Below, in pieces: positions 9,885-21,439 of a stretch of DNA of 64,000 bases (position 1 is the first letter of the stretch; each line of letters begins with the position of its first letter). The stretch is from Dermanyssus gallinae (lineage: Eukaryota > Arthropoda > Arachnida > Mesostigmata > Dermanyssidae), in contig QVRM01004822.1 of assembly GCA_003439945.1 (NCBI GenBank), positions 38,823 through 102,822 on the forward strand. The letters run 5' to 3'. The notes under the pieces are model-generated. The model saw nothing but the letters and a program-made list of their open reading frames with translations, searched no databases and was not told the origin of the DNA. Both the position numbers and the translations under genes were made by a program.

Positions 9885-11660
9885 CAATAGTGCGGAGTCT
9901 AACAACGACAAGCTTTCAAACATTTTGGAAGTCGAAAACATCTGCTCCAGATGTAAACAGACACTGTACGCTGTTCGATTGTACTGTACAATAGCTGTGC
10001 ACGAACCCTGCGCAGTGCCTGCAGGGCTTGAGGTGAAAGCAAGGCATCAGCTATAGCTGACGCACTCTGGTGCTGCGGAGTATACTTTTTACCTTCCGCT
10101 TAGATGGACAGTGAGCAATTCAGGAATGCTCTTGACAAACCGCCGCTGTATAACGAACTCATGAACTGTGCTACTCGCCTAATGAGCCAATTGAGGCAAA
10201 TGAAACAGGAAACCGCCAGGTTGAACGCTAAGAGTCAGCATGCTTGCATAACGTCTCAAGACACTAAGAGAGGGCCCAGCGAGAAAGTAAACTGGCGCTA
10301 CTTTGCACTGCTCCTGCTAGGACGATGTTATTAGTTGGTGACAAGCCGTTGCACCAATTGAGAAGAAGGGTTCTGCTCAATGTGTCAGACGGAGCCGTGG
10401 GCGTGCATTTTAGGTAGCCGAGTAATTTTTGGGGAAGATAGTCAGCCCATTCACGTAATACTGCATGCTGGTTACAATGATTGCATAGTTCAAGAAGAAC
10501 GAGAGTTTCTCTCTAGAACCGTGACTTTTGCTTTCACGATGAAGAGGAATCGCCTGGACTGCTTAATTGCTTGGTGCAAATGACGTTCTGATCATCCCTC
10601 GCTGTCATGGGTAGAGTATCAAAATAACTAACGTTGTTTACTCACACCGCGCACCATGGCTCACAGAGAGCCGTATACTCGTATACGGCTGCTTAGGACT
10701 CTACAGAATCGTACTCGAAAGCAATCGCTCGTCGCGCGTCATTTCTTAGGAGTCAAGACCTGTCAGCCGCCAGTCCCGAACATCAAGCCGGTCTCTCAAG
10801 TGCGAGCTGCAGCCTGGCAGCAACACCCAACGAGTGTAAGGGGACGTCCAACGCCCGGACAGCCTTTGGCAAGAGGAGGGCGCGGGGGGCAGATCAGAGC
10901 TGCGCGCTACCAGGGAGGAAGCTAAGACCAGGGCCGCCACCAAGGCAAAGCAAATCTTTGCAAAAACCAGCGTACGCGACGAATCACCGAGTGTTAAGCG
11001 GTATTGCCGCGGAGACCCTTAACCTACTTATTTTGGCCGCGTCAGAGGACATGAGCTGGGATCAACAATTTACGATCACAGTGCAGGCCAGACGTCGCTA
11101 GAAGTGCTTGATGATATAACGATTGTGCGTAAAGGAACGTAAAAGGTGCAACCCGCGCCCTAGGACTAGTCCATTTTACTGCCATCGATGGCATTGATGC
11201 CGTTATTCTAACCGAGACCTGAGAGACGAAATTGTTCTACGTGACTAGTTATAATTTGACTTTTGCCGGCAGTCGTATATATAACAAGAAAATAGGCAAG
11301 GTTAGTGCGACATTGGCTGAAGACGATACAGTAGAACCTCGGGGTAACCGAAGCAACAATATGGCAGCTTAAGTTCGACCGTCAAATGCCGAGAACGCGA
11401 CTGTGTTGATCGACAGAATCACACGGGCTATCTACGCTCCTCCCTCAGTTGGATTGCCGCTGTTAGTGACAGGGGACTTCAACACGAGACTCGACAAACC
11501 TGACGATGTCCAAACACGCGCTTTTTCTCTGTGGTCTATGATTCCGGCTGCAGTCTGATTACCGATACGAATGTTCTTGATGTTTGGCGTCCCCTAGTGC
11601 GGCGTGACTCTGACATTAATCGTACACCGACGTGATGACCGAAGCGATCACGTCGTCTGT
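9885..11660 (+). pseudogene. Non-LTR retrotransposon relic (ORF1 + endonuclease), unit C
   Basis: Carries the ICSRCKQTL finger near 9950 and a 76-residue open piece at 10104-10334 (MDSEQFRNALDKPPLY...). The basic ORF1 part starts at 10656 (MAHREPYTRIRLLRTLQN). The endonuclease region (TVLIDRITRAIY; LLVTGDFNTRLDKPDD near 11460-11510) reads GDFNTRL, the catalytic Asp/Asn strand of APE-type nucleases. Stops occur throughout; the reverse transcriptase is absent. It is close in sequence to the unit B and unit F copies. Confidence 0.7.
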
Positions 11661-11834
11661 CTGTGTACTGAGCCCGCGCAAACGACGACCCTGATTTAAT
11701 ACGAACTGTAGCTTTGCCTGCGTGGCGCAATTCTGTGCCCGTCTGCTGGTTAAACAATACCTGTGCATAATGCCGCTCTGTAACCTATTAAAGAGCTGGT
11801 ATAGACGAACTCTCGAGACGACGGCGCCACGGCA

Positions 11835-12110
11835 AGTTTTTAAGCGTCAGAGCAACTTGTTTGCCGCAAATGTGAGTAGTCCGTTCGTGTATTCGCGTGT
11901 ATTCTCCCAGCCCGGTGCAGGGCGGGCTAGCGCGATATTCAGCTAGCATTTTGGGGCATTTATTGGCAACGTCACTTCTTTGTCAGGGGGCGGTAGCAAA
12001 TGGATCGTAGTCAAACAACAGAGACTACTTCGCCCAATCGAAAAAAACGAAGCAGCAGGGGTATTCTTTCGGCTTAATGTCGGTGTCGGCGTTGATAACG
12101 GTCAGACGCG
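11835..12110. repeat. Dispersed array block X, unit C (SINE-free site)
   Basis: Homologous to 3740-4130 but without SINE1. The sequence GGTCAGACGCGACGG at about 12100-12115 is the uninterrupted counterpart of the SINE1 copy 2 insertion point in unit A. A CA-rich, CACAGAGAGACCTCACG-type segment follows to about 12240, as in the other units. Confidence 0.75.
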
Positions 12111-12492
12111 ACGGTCATTCACACATTCACGCATGAATACATACACAAACACACACACAGAGAGACCTCACGTCGCACGCAGACACACGTGCAGACACCT
12201 CGCCTAGAGTTCATGAGACCATCGTTTCCAACCGGAAAGAAGATTAACACGAGCGCTCTGCTCAATATGCCGAGTACACTAATTGGGAATTTTTCAGTCT
12301 TCTTTCCTGACGGGTTAGCAGTATTTCTTTCAGCTGGTGCAACAGTACTGTTGCATTTCTTTCAGCTGGTGAACAGGTGTTTGTGAGCACGTGAGCGTGA
12401 CATGGGTACGTGCAACAATGAGGAAACGTTTTAAGCGCATACACACTGATATGGGTCCGTGCAGCACATTTATTGAAACTAAAAGAGGCAAT

Positions 12493-12669
12493 TCATCCTC
12501 CGGCTAATTTCTGCATTCGAGCATTGAAGGCTACCTCAGCAGCTTCCATATTGATGGCTGCGGCTCTGTCGAAACACTCTGGCAGGAAGTAAAGTGCAAT
12601 TCCTGCAGCCAGCATTAACAGGCCGATTCGGACAAATTGGTTCCAATGCGGAAACAGATTAGAATCCAT
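12493..12669 (-). CDS. Array gene C: small single-pass membrane protein
   Basis: The family ATG at 12667-12669 gives 58 residues; an in-frame ATG at 12745-12747 would give 84 but lies in the leader region. The protein reads MDSNLFPHWNQFVRIG, then hydrophobic LLMLAAGIALYFLP, ECFDRAAAINME, and a short tail with FNARMQKLAGG. The first Leu of the LDRAA motif is Phe here. The sense-strand AATAAA is at 12469-12474, only about 20 bp past the stop, because the 3' flank has a deletion relative to A and B. A (TA)n tract over 100 bp long begins immediately upstream. Confidence 0.55.
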   Translation of the reverse strand: MDSNLFPHWNQFVRIGLLMLAAGIALYFLPECFDRAAAINMEAAEVAFNARMQKLAGG

Positions 12670-12744
12670 GTATACCAGTGGAATTATTCGTGAGATTTGC
12701 GTACAGTGGTCTTGCAATTTCGTTATTTTTATAGCTGAGTGGTA

Positions 12745-12767
12745 CATATATATATATATATAAAAAG

Positions 12768-12825
<58 letters not shown>

Positions 12826-12862
12826 TTTGTATGTATATATATGTATATATATATATTTTTTA
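12745..12862. repeat. (TA)n microsatellite upstream of gene C
   Basis: An almost pure TA tract with a few interruptions (AAAAAGATAA, TTTTGTATG). It occupies the promoter position of array gene C and is an expanded version of the shorter tracts beside A, B, D and E. Confidence 0.9.
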
Positions 12863-12889
12863 AAGATTTTTCGTAAGGCAATTGCCCGT

Positions 12890-13053
12890 GTACGGTTTTT
12901 TCATGTCATGGCTAATTTTAATCCACTCCGGCATTTACCTTGTCTAAATTGGAAACCATGCAAACCAATTTAAGAGTGGCCGGTCTGGGTCTCGAACCCA
13001 GTTCTCCCGAATGCAAGGCAAAGGCTTTGCCACTAAGCCATCTTGCTCGGTTA
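12890..13053 (-). mobile_element. SINE2 copy (different tRNA-derived SINE)
   Basis: On the minus strand CCGAGCAAGATGGCTTAGTGG (A box TGGCTTAGTGG) starts near 13052. The B box GGGTTCGAGACCC lies near 12985-13000 and is followed by an unrelated body ending AAATTAGCCATGACATG-like. The head folds like a tRNA gene in outline, but the element differs from SINE1 in both head and body. A 30-bp piece of its 5' end reappears at 22233-22262. Confidence 0.7.
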
Positions 13054-13064
13054 TATATATCTTC

Positions 13065-13357
13065 CCAATGACAGCCGGCGTGCCACAGGGATCAATCCTG
13101 GGCCCACTGCTATGGAACCTAGCGTATGATGACGTCTTGCGGCAAACCGGTCTACCCCCGGCAATAGACATGATAGCTTATACTGACGACTTAGGGGTTG
13201 TGGCACAGGCTTAAACGGAGGACGAGCTTGAGCTAAACACAAACAAAGCCTTGCACGCAACTGCGGAATGGATGAAAGCCGCGGGCCTGGCACTCGCCTC
13301 TGAAAAAGTGAGTTCATTCTCTTAACTGGCAAGAAGAGAATCCAACCGCTGCACATA
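13065..13357 (+). pseudogene. R1-like retrotransposon, RT fragment left of a nested insertion
   Basis: The fragment starts inside the reverse transcriptase with MTAGVPQGSILGPLLWN, the conserved RT block before the catalytic site. The expected YADD box is YTDD here (MIAYTDDLGVV). A stop follows QA, and a 1-nt shift occurs near 13305 before LLTGKKRIQPLHI. The frame is cut at 13357, where another element has inserted; it resumes at 16276 with the same PLHI codons. The 5' side is truncated next to SINE2. Confidence 0.8.
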
Positions 13358-16275
13358 TACAAATTCCTTTTGTTCACACATTTTGTTTCGATAATACCTA
13401 AGTACAAAGATTTGGCTCGGCGTCGGGAACTCACAGATGCAGTTACAAGAATTGTATAAATTATAGAATATAAACATATACAATATACAAAGTTATGATG
13501 ACATTAAACGGGCCAACTGATTTAGACCCAATGTTACTACAAACAAGATCGTGATATCTAGAGCATTCAGTATGACAATATTTACATCTGTAGTCAACAT
13601 CGGGGTCGTGAAAGCCTTCTGCACTGCATAGGTGGTGGCGGCAGCCGTGTACCGAAAAACGCACTATCACATGGCGATTCGGTCGGTCGGGCTCTTTCCA
13701 CGCGTCGTCAGTCATTGCAGGCGTTATGAAGATATCAGGATCTATGTCGGCCATTTGTCCTCTTGAAATTGAATGAACGCCATTTATGTCTCTGTCTCCT
13801 GCAGCCCATACATATTTCGTATATCTTCTACGAATATCGAGGTCCCTGTCAGTAGATTTACCAGGCGGTTGCGAGCCGAGAAGTGCAGGCCCCGAACTCG
13901 CTTCAAGAACGTGGGCTTAATTCTCTCCAGCGTTTCGAGGTCGTTCATTTTGAGGTGTCGCCATATCAGCTGCACTCCGTATGTAGCCGTTGGCGCGACC
14001 GTGAGATGGAATAGGCGCAGAGCGGTATCGATCGAAAACTTCTGGGGCGCTTCGATTGTTGTTGACGCATTCAGAGCCTTTCTCACCCGTTGTTCAACGT
14101 GCAGGCGGACTGCAGTCCTTGTTGTGGTGAGAGTTATGCCGAGGTATGTAAAGGAATTTACATACCTGACTGGCGCACCCCCCAAGCGGAGTTCGTCGCT
14201 AGCAGCCAGACGACCTTCTCTGCAGAACTTGAGCGCCTTAGTTTTACTGTTGTTAAACCTCGCTGACGTACCTCGTCATTGTGACTATTGCAAGTGGTGT
14301 CTGCTCGTACTGAAAATCACCAAATCATCAGCGTACAGAATTACTTTGACGAGCGGATGTCTCGTGGTGATCCGTGAAGGTAGATCACTTATGAAGACCG
14401 CGAATAGTAGCGGGCTGATGTTATCCCCCTGTGCGAACCCCGTCGTCTGCTCGAAACTATCGCGTATCACTACACCGTCGTCGATTGTCATCATATTCTT
14501 CTGTAAAAAAAGCTCTGAGAAGTTCTAGTATTTTGAGTGGTATAGCAGATTCCGCGAGCTTCTCTAGCACTATCGAGCGTGATCCTGAGTCGAATGCTGC
14601 TTTGAAATCTACAAAGATGGAATAAAGAGGCTGTCCGCGCCTTGCTAGCGTCGATTGCACTTCTTACATACGTTTTTGGCACGCCGAGATCGTCGATCTG
14701 CCCGTCCTAAGTCCATGTTGTTCGTCGGGAAGGACTCCTCTGGACTCAAGAGAAGGTGTGAGGCAGCGGATTAGTAGTGTGGATAGGAGCTTATAATTAA
14801 ATTTTTTCTTCGATATACTTCTCCAAGACGAGGTATCCGACGGACAGCCTTTCCCTTTCGGAATGACAATCATCACACAGTATCTCCAGTTATCCGGAAC
14901 CTCTCCCTGAGCCAGGCAGGCATTGAAGAGGAATGTCCACTGCGGAGTAAGTACGAACGCTGACTTCAGGTGTTAGTTATAAATGCCGTCGAGCCCGCAA
15001 GTCTTCCGTGTAGGCAGATGAGCGATTGCTTCATAAACTTCTGCAATTGAGAAGTCTTTCTCCAACTCATCTCGCAAAAGTTCGTTCACCTCGGACCATA
15101 CACTGGTATATTGAGGGGTGTGCGTTAGAATCGCATCTTTTGCCGCCAATACATTTCTAAAGTGCGACTGCAGAACGTCTGGCTTTACTGGACACGTGGA
15201 CCTAGTTGGCGCTTCGTGATGTAGCCAACGATAAGGCGCGCGTTTAGCTTCCATCAGCAGTTTTTGTTCGCGGAGGTTTTGAAATGCAGCTTTCGCGTTC
15301 TTAATAGTCCTTCTGTACAGAGACCTCGCTAAGGCTAGCAGAGAGTTTATAGTGGGGCGAGACTTGCAAAGTTCTTTTAGCCGGATTTGGGCTCGCTTGG
15401 CCTCGGTGCAGTCTCTGTTTCACCACTGTCTTTATTTGGGTTTTAGTCTCGGTCTCACGCAGCTCTGGAGGCCGCTGGTCAATAGGTCATTATGAGCTGT
15501 AGCATCATTATCATCCGCCGCCATTGTCAATATCTTCACAAACTGTAATAGCTTTCTATCGTCTAAGCTGCGGGAGCCTGATCGACGAGTATCTGAGACA
15601 CTGGTCGTGGCGTTAACGACTATATCCGGAGACCGACCGGAACGTGCCAAGTAAGGCGTTCTTCTTCACTAAGCGGGTGATCTGCGCCCTGGAACACAAG
15701 CTCGTCATTCAAGAGATTCGTGGCAAACAGGTTGTATTGTTGAGAACCCCATCGGTCTCATGAACGTAAACACTGCCGTATCGTTTGCAATCCAGAAACC
15801 AAAGTCGGATAGCACATCAGTGAGGGCGACTGTTGTGCTATCACCCGGTTTGTCGAGTCTTGCGTTAAAGCCCCCAGCGACGACGGCTTTGCTGTTTCGG
15901 GGGATCAGTTGAAGGCAGCGGACGAGTCTCTCAATCATCTACGACGAGCTTTCGGAGCCTGGCGTACATAATAATAATAATGCTGATGACTTCCCCACAT
16001 AACACAACGCAGTTATCCTCAGCAAGCACTGGATCTAAGCTTCCCAATCGGTGGTTGTATAACACAGCCACCCCCCCCCCCCCCGCCACTTGCACCTCCA
16101 GTCTGGCTTAAGCGGATGGCGGGGCAAAACACAAAGTAAAAGTTCGGTAGATGTGTAGGGGCGGCAGACCAGGTTTCTCCAGCATCTACAGAGGCAAACG
16201 CTGATAGGGGCATTAGGTGTACGGAGTTTGAGGGGTCTTCACAGTTCCAAAGAACTAGTTGTAAAACTTTCCTCT
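13358..16275 (-). mobile_element. 5'-truncated non-LTR retrotransposon nested in the R1-like element
   Basis: In coding order on the minus strand: an endonuclease start (KVLQLVLWNCEDPSN near 16270), endonuclease VVAGGFNARLDKPGD near 15850-15900, an RT N-terminal part (IAHLPTRKTCGLDGIYN near 15000), RT FVDFKAAFDS near 14600, TGFAQGDNISPLLF near 14410-14450, and the catalytic VILYADDLVIF with YADD at 14324-14335. The thumb (FTYLGITL...YGVQLIW) and a C-terminal zinc-binding domain (YRCKYCHTECSRYHDLVC, 13461-13754) follow. Frames are broken by stops and shifts. The insertion is flanked by 12-bp direct repeats CCGCTGCACATA at 13346-13357 and 16276-16287. ORF1 is missing. The NCED motif and the Cys/His C-terminus relate it to the elements at 49.1-50.6 and 50.5-54.1 kb. 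Confidence 0.85.
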
Positions 16276-17330
16276 CCGCTGCACATACAGGTTGCAGGGC
16301 AAACAATCCAATTCATGAAAAAAGCCCACTACCTTGCGGTGATGCTGGACACGTCCATGATGGGCTTACGCCACATAAAAGGGCTGTGGAAAAGCATTTA
16401 AGACGGCAAACGCTATAGCGAGGATACTTCCAAACGTACATGGACCGCGGGCTCGCACGCAAGAAAACTACTAAAGGCAGTAGCAGAGTCTTTCGCGATT
16501 TTTGGAGCTGCCGTATGGGCTAAAACGACTCTTAAGACAAATAATCCAAAACTACTCCTGCGAAAAACGCAGAGGATTGCAGCCATTAGGGTAATACAAG
16601 GGTACAGAACGATCAGCACAAATGCGGCTCTGTTGCTTGCTGGAGATATTCCCTGGGACCTTAAGGCGTTCGAGAGACAACGCCTGTGGGACATTGGCAC
16701 ACCTACAGAAAGCGATAAGGAACGAGAAAGAAAAGCCACTTGAGAAGAATAGCAAGCTGAGTGGGACGCCATTCCCTCCGGTGCCCCCGGAACGAGCCTG
16801 ACCAAACTGCTGCCAAACATACAGGCATAGATAGCAAGGCCGGGAGGGGACCTAACCTTCTACCTGATACAGATTCTCACGGGGCAGGGCAACTTCCATC
16901 ATCATACCTCTACCAAATAGAAAAGGCCCCATCAGAAAAATGCCTTTTCTGCGAAGAAGCCCTAGAGGACAGTCGACAACATACACTTCTTAAGTGCCAG
17001 GCATGGGAAGACGCCAGAACCGCGGCGATCAGACACATTCGCAAAAAATGGTTCAGGGCGGAGAGCGGGAATAACCCTTCCTGAAATTCATAACCTCCGC
17101 AAAACTGTTTGAAATGTTTCGCGGAGTACATCCTGGGTTCGGCCCAAGCACGGAAGTTGGGAGGGGAAATAGCACAGGTAGTGCTAAAAACAAAGCACAG
17201 AAGATGCATGGGACGGCAGAATCCTTTTGAAGTCAGCACGGCCGACGAAAGCGCAACTTTAAATCAAACGGGTTTGCAAGGGCTAAGACAGTGTGCGCCC
17301 GACAGGTGGGGGAACCCGTGAGCGACCCCG
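16276..17330 (+). pseudogene. R1-like retrotransposon, C-terminal part right of the nested insertion
   Basis: Resumes with PLHIQVAGQ and KKAHYLAVMLDTSMMG, the strand after the RT palm, then AVAESFAIFGAAVW and RIAAIRVIQGYRTISTNAAL. The end carries a zinc-binding tail EKCLFCEEALEDSRQHTLLKC (C-x2-C...H-x4-C), typical of R1/Jockey-type ORF2 C-termini. There is a stop near 16741 and a frame change near 16830. Downstream of about 17330 to 17560 lies probable 3' untranslated sequence. Confidence 0.8.
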
Positions 17331-17569
17331 GCCAATTGATCCGATAGGGCACTCGCCACTTCTCCTGATGGCCCATAGCACTGTTCTATGGAGATCTGGA
17401 CCATCAGAGAGTGACGCTTAAGGGCGGAGGTGCGTTTAGGGGGTATGGGTTTCAGCGACGTAACATCCATCCGCTGGGATCGAGTCCCACACAGCTCGAG
17501 GTGGAAACTAAATTTTCCTATTCGTAGCAATAGTGCGTAATTGCATTTAATTCTCCTCCACACAAAAAA

Positions 17570-17671
17570 AAAATATATATATATATACGAGATAGAGTAA
17601 TATTCCCATAGCACACGTTCTCAGGAGACAATTGTAGCTCCATCAGTATTCTTAATAAATAATGGTAATAA

Positions 17672-17732
<61 letters not shown>

Positions 17733-17865
17733 ATAAAAAATATATATTGACTATATTGTCAACCATAAGCTCTCGTTTATGTCATATATATATATATATA
17801 TATATATGATATAAAAAAAATATATATTGACTATCTTGTCAACCATAAGCTCTCGTCTATGTCAC
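17570..17865. repeat. (TA)n tracts with a tandem duplication
   Basis: Long TA tracts at 17574-17586, 17673-17729 and 17785-17807 surround two near-identical copies of a segment. The segment reads GATATAAAAAA...TTGACTAT(A/C)TTGTCAACCATAAGCTCTCG, at about 17730-17783 and 17808-17863. The period is about 80 bp, so this is a local duplication that includes the microsatellite. Confidence 0.8.
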
Positions 17866-18079
17866 TGTTGCCCCAACTTACCGTACTGTCTTCACTAAGA
17901 GAAGAAGACACAAGTTCTTTGCCTTACTAGTTAGCTAATTGCTGCGATGACGATAGAGAAGTGGTTATCGTACGACTGAGCTCGTTCAGTGGTGTGCGTT
18001 GGGTTTTGCCGCACGAACTGAATGGCGCGGCCGTTGGTTGCCCGCGCAAATGAATGGAGTTCAAATAAAGGTACTCAAC
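17860..18079 (+). other. Possible solo LTR
   Basis: The stretch opens with TGTCACTGTTGCC and ends CTCAACA, with AATAAA at 18064-18069. It is followed after two bases by GGCGCCAGATACGGC, which resembles a primer-binding-site region (TGGCGCC type, last base changed). A second LTR copy was not found nearby, so this is a weak call; it could belong to the adjacent BEL/Pao relic only if rearranged. Confidence 0.25.
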
Positions 18080-18179
18080 AGCGGCGCCAGATACGGCTCT
18101 CACTATAGAAATGTAACACTCTCCGGGAAAACGGACCCTGTTTTAATTATCTCTCTAGCCGTTGTCGGCAAGAAATTTG

Positions 18180-18960
18180 CTAAGTCGTAAAGCCACGAGG
18201 GCAGCCATCAACTCAAACCTGGAAAGAGTTTGCCTTGCCAGAGGGGGCAGACGGATCAGGATAGCCGCGTCGGCCGAGCCGTCGACGTACAACGTCCGAA
18301 TGTAAGCAGCTGAATAATTCAGCCCTTTCAGATGCATCAGCAAATACGTGCAGCTCATATTTTTGATCACTTTGCTAGGGTAGCCTGTCCTCAAATCGCG
18401 AGCGCGCGATTTCTGGCATGGCGATTTCGCCCTCACCGCGGAGCACCAATGGCAACATCCATCCAACCTGATAAAATATTCTCGCAACCCGCTGCAGCAT
18501 CTTCCGCTTGGTGGTTATTTCGTGTCGATTGGGTATGCTAAGGCTATTTAGATGAACGGTGAAGTTCATCCGAGGATAGTGTCCACCTAGGAGTTCGTTT
18601 TCAATTTGGCCAGTTTCATTCCAGCGTAAGCCAGTCTATCAATCAATCCTGTTACAAATCGACATGCCTCCTCTTCGCTGTTGAAGCTACGCAGCATGTC
18701 GTCATGGTAGAACGCATTCGTTTTCCTCGATCGCTTGGTCAAGTGCGGACGCTTCTTACCTGTGGTCCCGGAAAATCATATCGTGCAGCCAATTCGAGTT
18801 CGATTATTGCTGCGCCAATTGGTGCAGTGAGACAGTGTTGAGTGACGTTTCTATAGACGCAAGACGCAGGCCCGGCAGCCGTTCCACTGAACGTTAGGAC
18901 TCTAACCCGTCCAGGCCAGGCCGCCTCTCGAGTGTCTTCGAAACTTTCGTTCGACAACGT
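18180..18960 (-). pseudogene. BEL/Pao LTR-retrotransposon pol relic, RT to RNase H part
   Basis: In coding order on the minus strand: RVRVLTFSGTAAGPASCVYR (the FG...SP region of RT) near 18890, FYHDDMLRSFNSEEEACRFV (the YVDD-like catalytic region) near 18680, the connector LNSLSIPNRHEITTKRKMLQ then VARIFYQVGW near 18480-18560, and an RNase H start with LSRFELMAALVALRLSKFLA at 18178-18240. The last two are hallmarks of BEL/Pao pol. Stops interrupt it. The upstream part of the same element lies at 21440-22226, separated by a later insertion. Confidence 0.75.
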
Positions 18961-19111
18961 GATTGTTTACATTTTACGACAGTTTGTTTACATCGTACTA
19001 CAAACGGTAGCCGCTAGTTGGTTATCGATGACTAAGAGTACAAACGCTTTTTTTTTAATTTTTTTCTTCTGAGTGCGACAGTTAATTATACAGTGGACAC
19101 CGAAGAACGTC

Positions 19112-19990
19112 ATGGCCCCCGGGCCACAACCACCTCCAATCGTTGCTCCGCGCTCTCTCGAGATCACTAGGCTGCACAAAGATGCAGCATCTGGAAATGG
19201 ATCACCGAGCAGTGCAGTGCTCAGTGGAACAGCGCCCAACGCTGTAGTCTTACCATCGGATAGCCTGAAGGCCGCCTATGAAAGACCCGTTTGTGAAAAC
19301 GCAGCCCCGACGATAAAAAATAACACGTCTTTAGGCGTGAAGAGGAGGAAGACGTTACCTGAGACTGTAGAACAGACTGTTGAAAACAAAGCGGTTAACA
19401 AGGACGATGATAACGGTGGATATACAGTTCACACGTCCCGTAAAGGGAAACGCTTGGCGGCGCGCGAACTGAAACAGTTGGTTAAGCTTAGAGATGATAT
19501 TAACGCAGGTACCATAGGCACCCTCAAAGTCGTCTTTCGCAGACAACCCACCGAAGAGAATACGCCCGTTAACTTCGAAGAAGGGTCACTGCTAACTTTA
19601 TTCATGGCAATTCACATATTGTCCCCAGGAAGTAGAATTTCTGGTGACAAGTCAAGTATCGCCGTTTGGACTTCTAACATAAAGTCAGCAACGTCTCTGT
19701 TGAACATCAAGCAATTAAACGGGATACAAGTAAAGGCCTCATGCCAGCTATATAGAAGGCAAGTATCTAAGGTGTTAGCATCGTTTTCACAGAGGCGGAA
19801 ATCCTCGAGGAATTAAAAGACCTGGAAGTGACTCAAGTTCGTTGCCTGCACGCCACTCGGGGCGACAAACGAAAGCCCTTAGACCGAGTGATACTTACAT
19901 TCGACCGACAGCCACCGACTTCTATATGTCTGGGTTATAAGTCGCACGCCGTAGTGCTCAAACCGGACCAACCGATGATCTGTTTCAAGA
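19112..19990 (+). pseudogene. Gag-like ORF1 fragment of an I/Jockey-type element
   Basis: ATG at 19112 opens 234 residues to 19816: a Pro/Ser/Ala-rich start, a basic linker (GVKRRKTLPE), then VWTSNIKSATSLLNIKQLNG. A 1-nt shift near 19780 continues in another frame as a gag RRM-like part: ILEELKDLEVTQVRCLH and LTFDRQPPTSICLGY. It reaches PMICFK, where I/Jockey gags begin their first CCHC knuckle. The knuckles themselves are missing: the text jumps at about 19990 into RT sequence. Confidence 0.65.
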
Positions 19991-21390
19991 GGAGCGGCTT
20001 AGCCCTGAACCCCTTGAAATGCGAACTTTTCGTATGGAATCCTGATGCAGATTCAACAACCTCTCTGAGATCACGCACTGTTTACCGGGTTGCAAAATAC
20101 TCAGCGCAAACGAAGTAGAGCTCCTAGGGGTACCCCTACTTCGGGAAGGTGTCTCCTCCGTGTTGCAGAAGTGGTTGGATGAACTAAGTACCGCTTCAGA
20201 GCGCCTTAGGGATAGGATACCATAGCGGTCTTTACCTGCCGAGGTGCTCTTACTTAGCCACACGCCTAACTCATATTCTGAGGGGTATCCAACTTACCGG
20301 CGAAACGGACGAGCTTCGAGGCTTTAATGATCTTACAACCGATACGATAACCGATCTGCTTAACATCGAACTGGATTATACAGCCAAACGACAGATTTTC
20401 TTGCCAATAGTCAAGGGGGGGACTTGGCTTACCAAACCCGACAATATTAGCGCTCCCTGCAATAGTTGCTGCCACCCATCAGGTTTCTGGCAGGGTCTGC
20501 GAGCTTCTTGATGAAGCCGGCCAGCTCGAATTTACATCCATGCGGGATCAAGTCACGAGCAGGTTCTTGAAACTTCGCCAAAAGACGTCACATCCCCAGA
20601 GTGAATGGTCGGCCATGCTAGCCGATCAACATGCTCGTTTACTTATTGATCAAGCTGACAATGACTCTACTAGGGCTTGGCTTAGGGCAACCTCCGCACA
20701 ACATGCAAGCGATTGGCTACACGCCCTACCCAGTGCATCGTTAGGAACCTTACTGGATGATGCCACTACAAGAGAATAAAAGTGAAGAGAGACACTACAC
20801 TGGATGAGGCCACTATGTGTTGGTCTCCGACTTGGTGCGCCGCTCGTTCACCCTTACATATGCCGATGCGGGGAGCCGGTGGGCATTAGGTGTCACAACG
20901 CTCTATCCTGCGCCCTTAGTGAAGGTCGTCGACCACGTCACGCGGCTATTAATGACACAGTAGCAAGGGCCTTGAGGACGGCAGGCTACCCAAGTACAGT
21001 GGAACTGACTGGACTAACCAGAAACGACGGTAAGCGACCCGACGGGATGACTCATCCCCTTTGAACGAGGCCGTGCCCTCATATGGGACGCCACCGTAAC
21101 CGACTCACTTTCTCCCTCAATGGTCGGTTTCGGTTCACTTAGAGCTGGTCACGCCGCGACCCAAGCAGAAAAGAACAAGATAAACAAATGTGCCGAACTG
21201 ACAAGAGCCCATAACTTCAGCCCAGTGGCCTTCGAGACCTAGGGACCTCCGGGCCCATTGACTGAGAGAATACTTACTAAACTGGGCAAACGATTAAAAA
21301 TAACTACTGAGGACAAGAGAGCCGCACAATTTTGGCGCCAGAGACTTTCCATTGACGTCCCGCGGGCCAACGCGATCTCAATTTTGTGAT
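19991..21390 (+). pseudogene. RT thumb and restriction-like endonuclease end of a non-LTR element
   Basis: Starts with GLALNPLKCELF, the RT helix after the catalytic site. The long C-terminal half follows: HASDWLHALPSASLGTLLDD (about 20700-20760), a CCHC motif CRCGEP...CHNALSC at 20861-20911, RHAAINDTV, KRPDG at 21031-21048 and WDATVTDS at 21084-21107. The CCHC + RPD...D order is the restriction-like nuclease of R2/NeSL/Utopia-type elements. The end reads AELTRAHNF...RLSIDVPRANA. Stops at several places show it is dead. In-frame continuity with the gag fragment to the left makes this a chimera or internal deletion. Confidence 0.7.
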
Positions 21391-21439
21391 CGCTTGCCGA
21401 ATGGTGCAGACCAGGGCTGTTATAGGCTGAAAGTTAACA

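Noticed and set aside
12975..13052. A functional tRNA gene on the minus strand
   Set aside because: The A and B boxes are clear, but the sequence continues into a SINE body and the same 5' end recurs as a fragment at 22233-22262. A full cloverleaf with a proper acceptor stem was not confirmed.
13773..14528. A 251-codon plus-strand frame
   Set aside because: It lies antisense to the RT with YADD at 14324-14335 and shows no motif of its own.
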